Assembly (NCBI RefSeq): GCF_021556615.1
Contig: NZ_JAKGGD010000002.1
Span: 310,001 to 374,000 of the forward strand
From: Paracoccus salsus
GTDB taxonomy: Bacteria > Pseudomonadota > Alphaproteobacteria > Rhodobacterales > Rhodobacteraceae
Direction of reading: 5' to 3'
Length of the DNA: 64,000 nt
Of the stretch, positions 63,574 through 64,000 are shown in pieces (within the stretch, counting starts at the first letter, position 1; each line of letters opens with the position of its first letter). The notes below the pieces were generated by a model, which was not told the DNA's origin, did no database searches, and was given only the letters and a program-made list of their open reading frames with translations. The translations under genes and the position numbers were made by a program.

Positions 63574-64000
63574 CGCCGTCGCGGAAATTCAGGCCGATCT
63601 CGCCATAGCGTTCGGCCTCGTCCTGCCAGTTCTCGCGGACCTTCACCTGCAGGAACAGATGGACGCGTCGGCCCATGAATTCCTCAAGATCGCCGCGCGC
63701 GGCCTGTCCCACGGCCTTGATCGTCTCGCCGCCCTTGCCCAGAACGATGCCCTTGTGTCCGGGGCGCGAGACATAGACGACCTGATCGACGCGGGCGCTG
63801 CCATCCTTGCGCTCTTCCCAGGCTTCGGTCTCGACCGTCAACTGGTAGGGGATTTCCTCGTGCAGGCGCAGGGTCAGCTTTTCGCGCGTGATCTCGGCCG
63901 CAATCATCCGCATCGGCAGATCGGCGATCTGATCCTCGGGATACAGCCACGGCCCCTCGGGCAGGCGCGCGGCCAGCCAGCCGGCCAGATCATCGCAACC
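63566..64000 (-). CDS. era: GTPase Era, C-terminal part (partial)
   Basis: The 3' 144 codons of era run off the window end. What is visible is the end of the linker (GCDDLAGWLAAR, PEGPWLYPEDQIADLP) and the KH domain with RPGHKGIVLGKGGETIKAVGQ and a final EIGLNFRDGDG. Era binds 16S rRNA near its 3' end during 30S maturation. The GTPase domain lies beyond 64000. The stop overlaps the DUF1491 start by 8 bases. Confidence 0.95.
   Translation of the reverse strand, partial: GCDDLAGWLAARLPEGPWLYPEDQIADLPMRMIAAEITREKLTLRLHEEIPYQLTVETEAWEERKDGSARVDQVVYVSRPGHKGIVLGKGGETIKAVGQAARGDLEEFMGRRVHLFLQVKVRENWQDEAERYGEIGLNFRDGDG

Overview
The window reads as a chromosomal segment of a high-GC alphaproteobacterium of the order Rhodobacterales, most likely Paracoccus or a close relative. 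This rests on GC-rich coding throughout, on gene neighbourhoods I know from that group (rimP-nusA-ylxR-infB, three tandem deformylase genes beside fmt, argH-lptM-lysA-TIGR02302, era-DUF1491), and on traits such as a polyprenyl synthase of the ubiquinone-10 type, PHB genes and methylsuccinyl-CoA dehydrogenase. The assignment is inference; no rRNA or marker database was consulted. Nearly every base lies in or next to a recognisable gene. I see no prophage, insertion sequence, CRISPR array, rRNA or tRNA gene.

Layout, left to right. 1-5.2 kb: glutaredoxin, nitrilase-family hydrolase, MarR regulator, UbiG, proline iminopeptidase, TspO, then a possibly inserted GT61 glycosyltransferase next to an antisense gene remnant. 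5.2-10.8 kb: the translation/transcription operon rimP-nusA-ylxR-infB behind a structured leader that contains an intrinsic terminator. 10.8-13.6 kb: a 42-residue microprotein, mutT, argJ and a parvulin prolyl isomerase. 13.7-16.6 kb: secA. 16.6-19.2 kb: fmt and three def genes, the last degenerate. 19.2-22.1 kb: a PatB-type C-S lyase, an L,D-transpeptidase and accA. 22.1-23.7 kb: a two-gene signalling module (methanogen output domain protein plus HWE/HisKA_2-type kinase). 24-30 kb: ftsE-ftsX-plsC, a zinc-ribbon membrane protein and a giant Gln-rich TIGR02302 membrane protein. 30-34.5 kb: lysA, an LptM-like lipoprotein, a Spy-like periplasmic protein, argH, a TlpA thioredoxin and Tag glycosylase.

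34.6-41.4 kb: a stand-alone EAL protein, phaA-phaB for PHB synthesis, small conserved genes (DUF465, DUF2007), a TrmN6-like methyltransferase, a polyprenyl diphosphate synthase and an ammonium transporter. 41.8-47.6 kb: a class A penicillin-binding protein, an H-NOX/hybrid histidine kinase pair (predicted nitric oxide sensing) and mlaC-mlaA lipid transport genes. 47.7-51.1 kb: a type I secretion ABC transporter and adaptor with no adjacent substrate. 51.2-59.5 kb: a short-chain fatty acid transporter, RNase R, GNAT, DapE, TSUP permease, methylsuccinyl-CoA dehydrogenase and a META-domain lipoprotein behind an ECF-type promoter. 59.6-64 kb: recO, a VOC protein, RarD, a Hint-domain protein, DUF1491 and the 3' end of era.

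Metabolically, phaA/phaB, mcd and the AtoE-type transporter fit an organism that moves C2/C4 acyl-CoA units through acetoacetyl-CoA, PHB and the ethylmalonyl-CoA pathway. lysA, dapE, the PBP, the L,D-transpeptidase and FtsEX serve the cell wall. The most interesting items are the rimP leader attenuator, the H-NOX/kinase pair, the methanogen-output-domain/kinase pair, a two-copy REP-like repeat that calls one gene start into question, and the third deformylase that has lost its catalytic residues.
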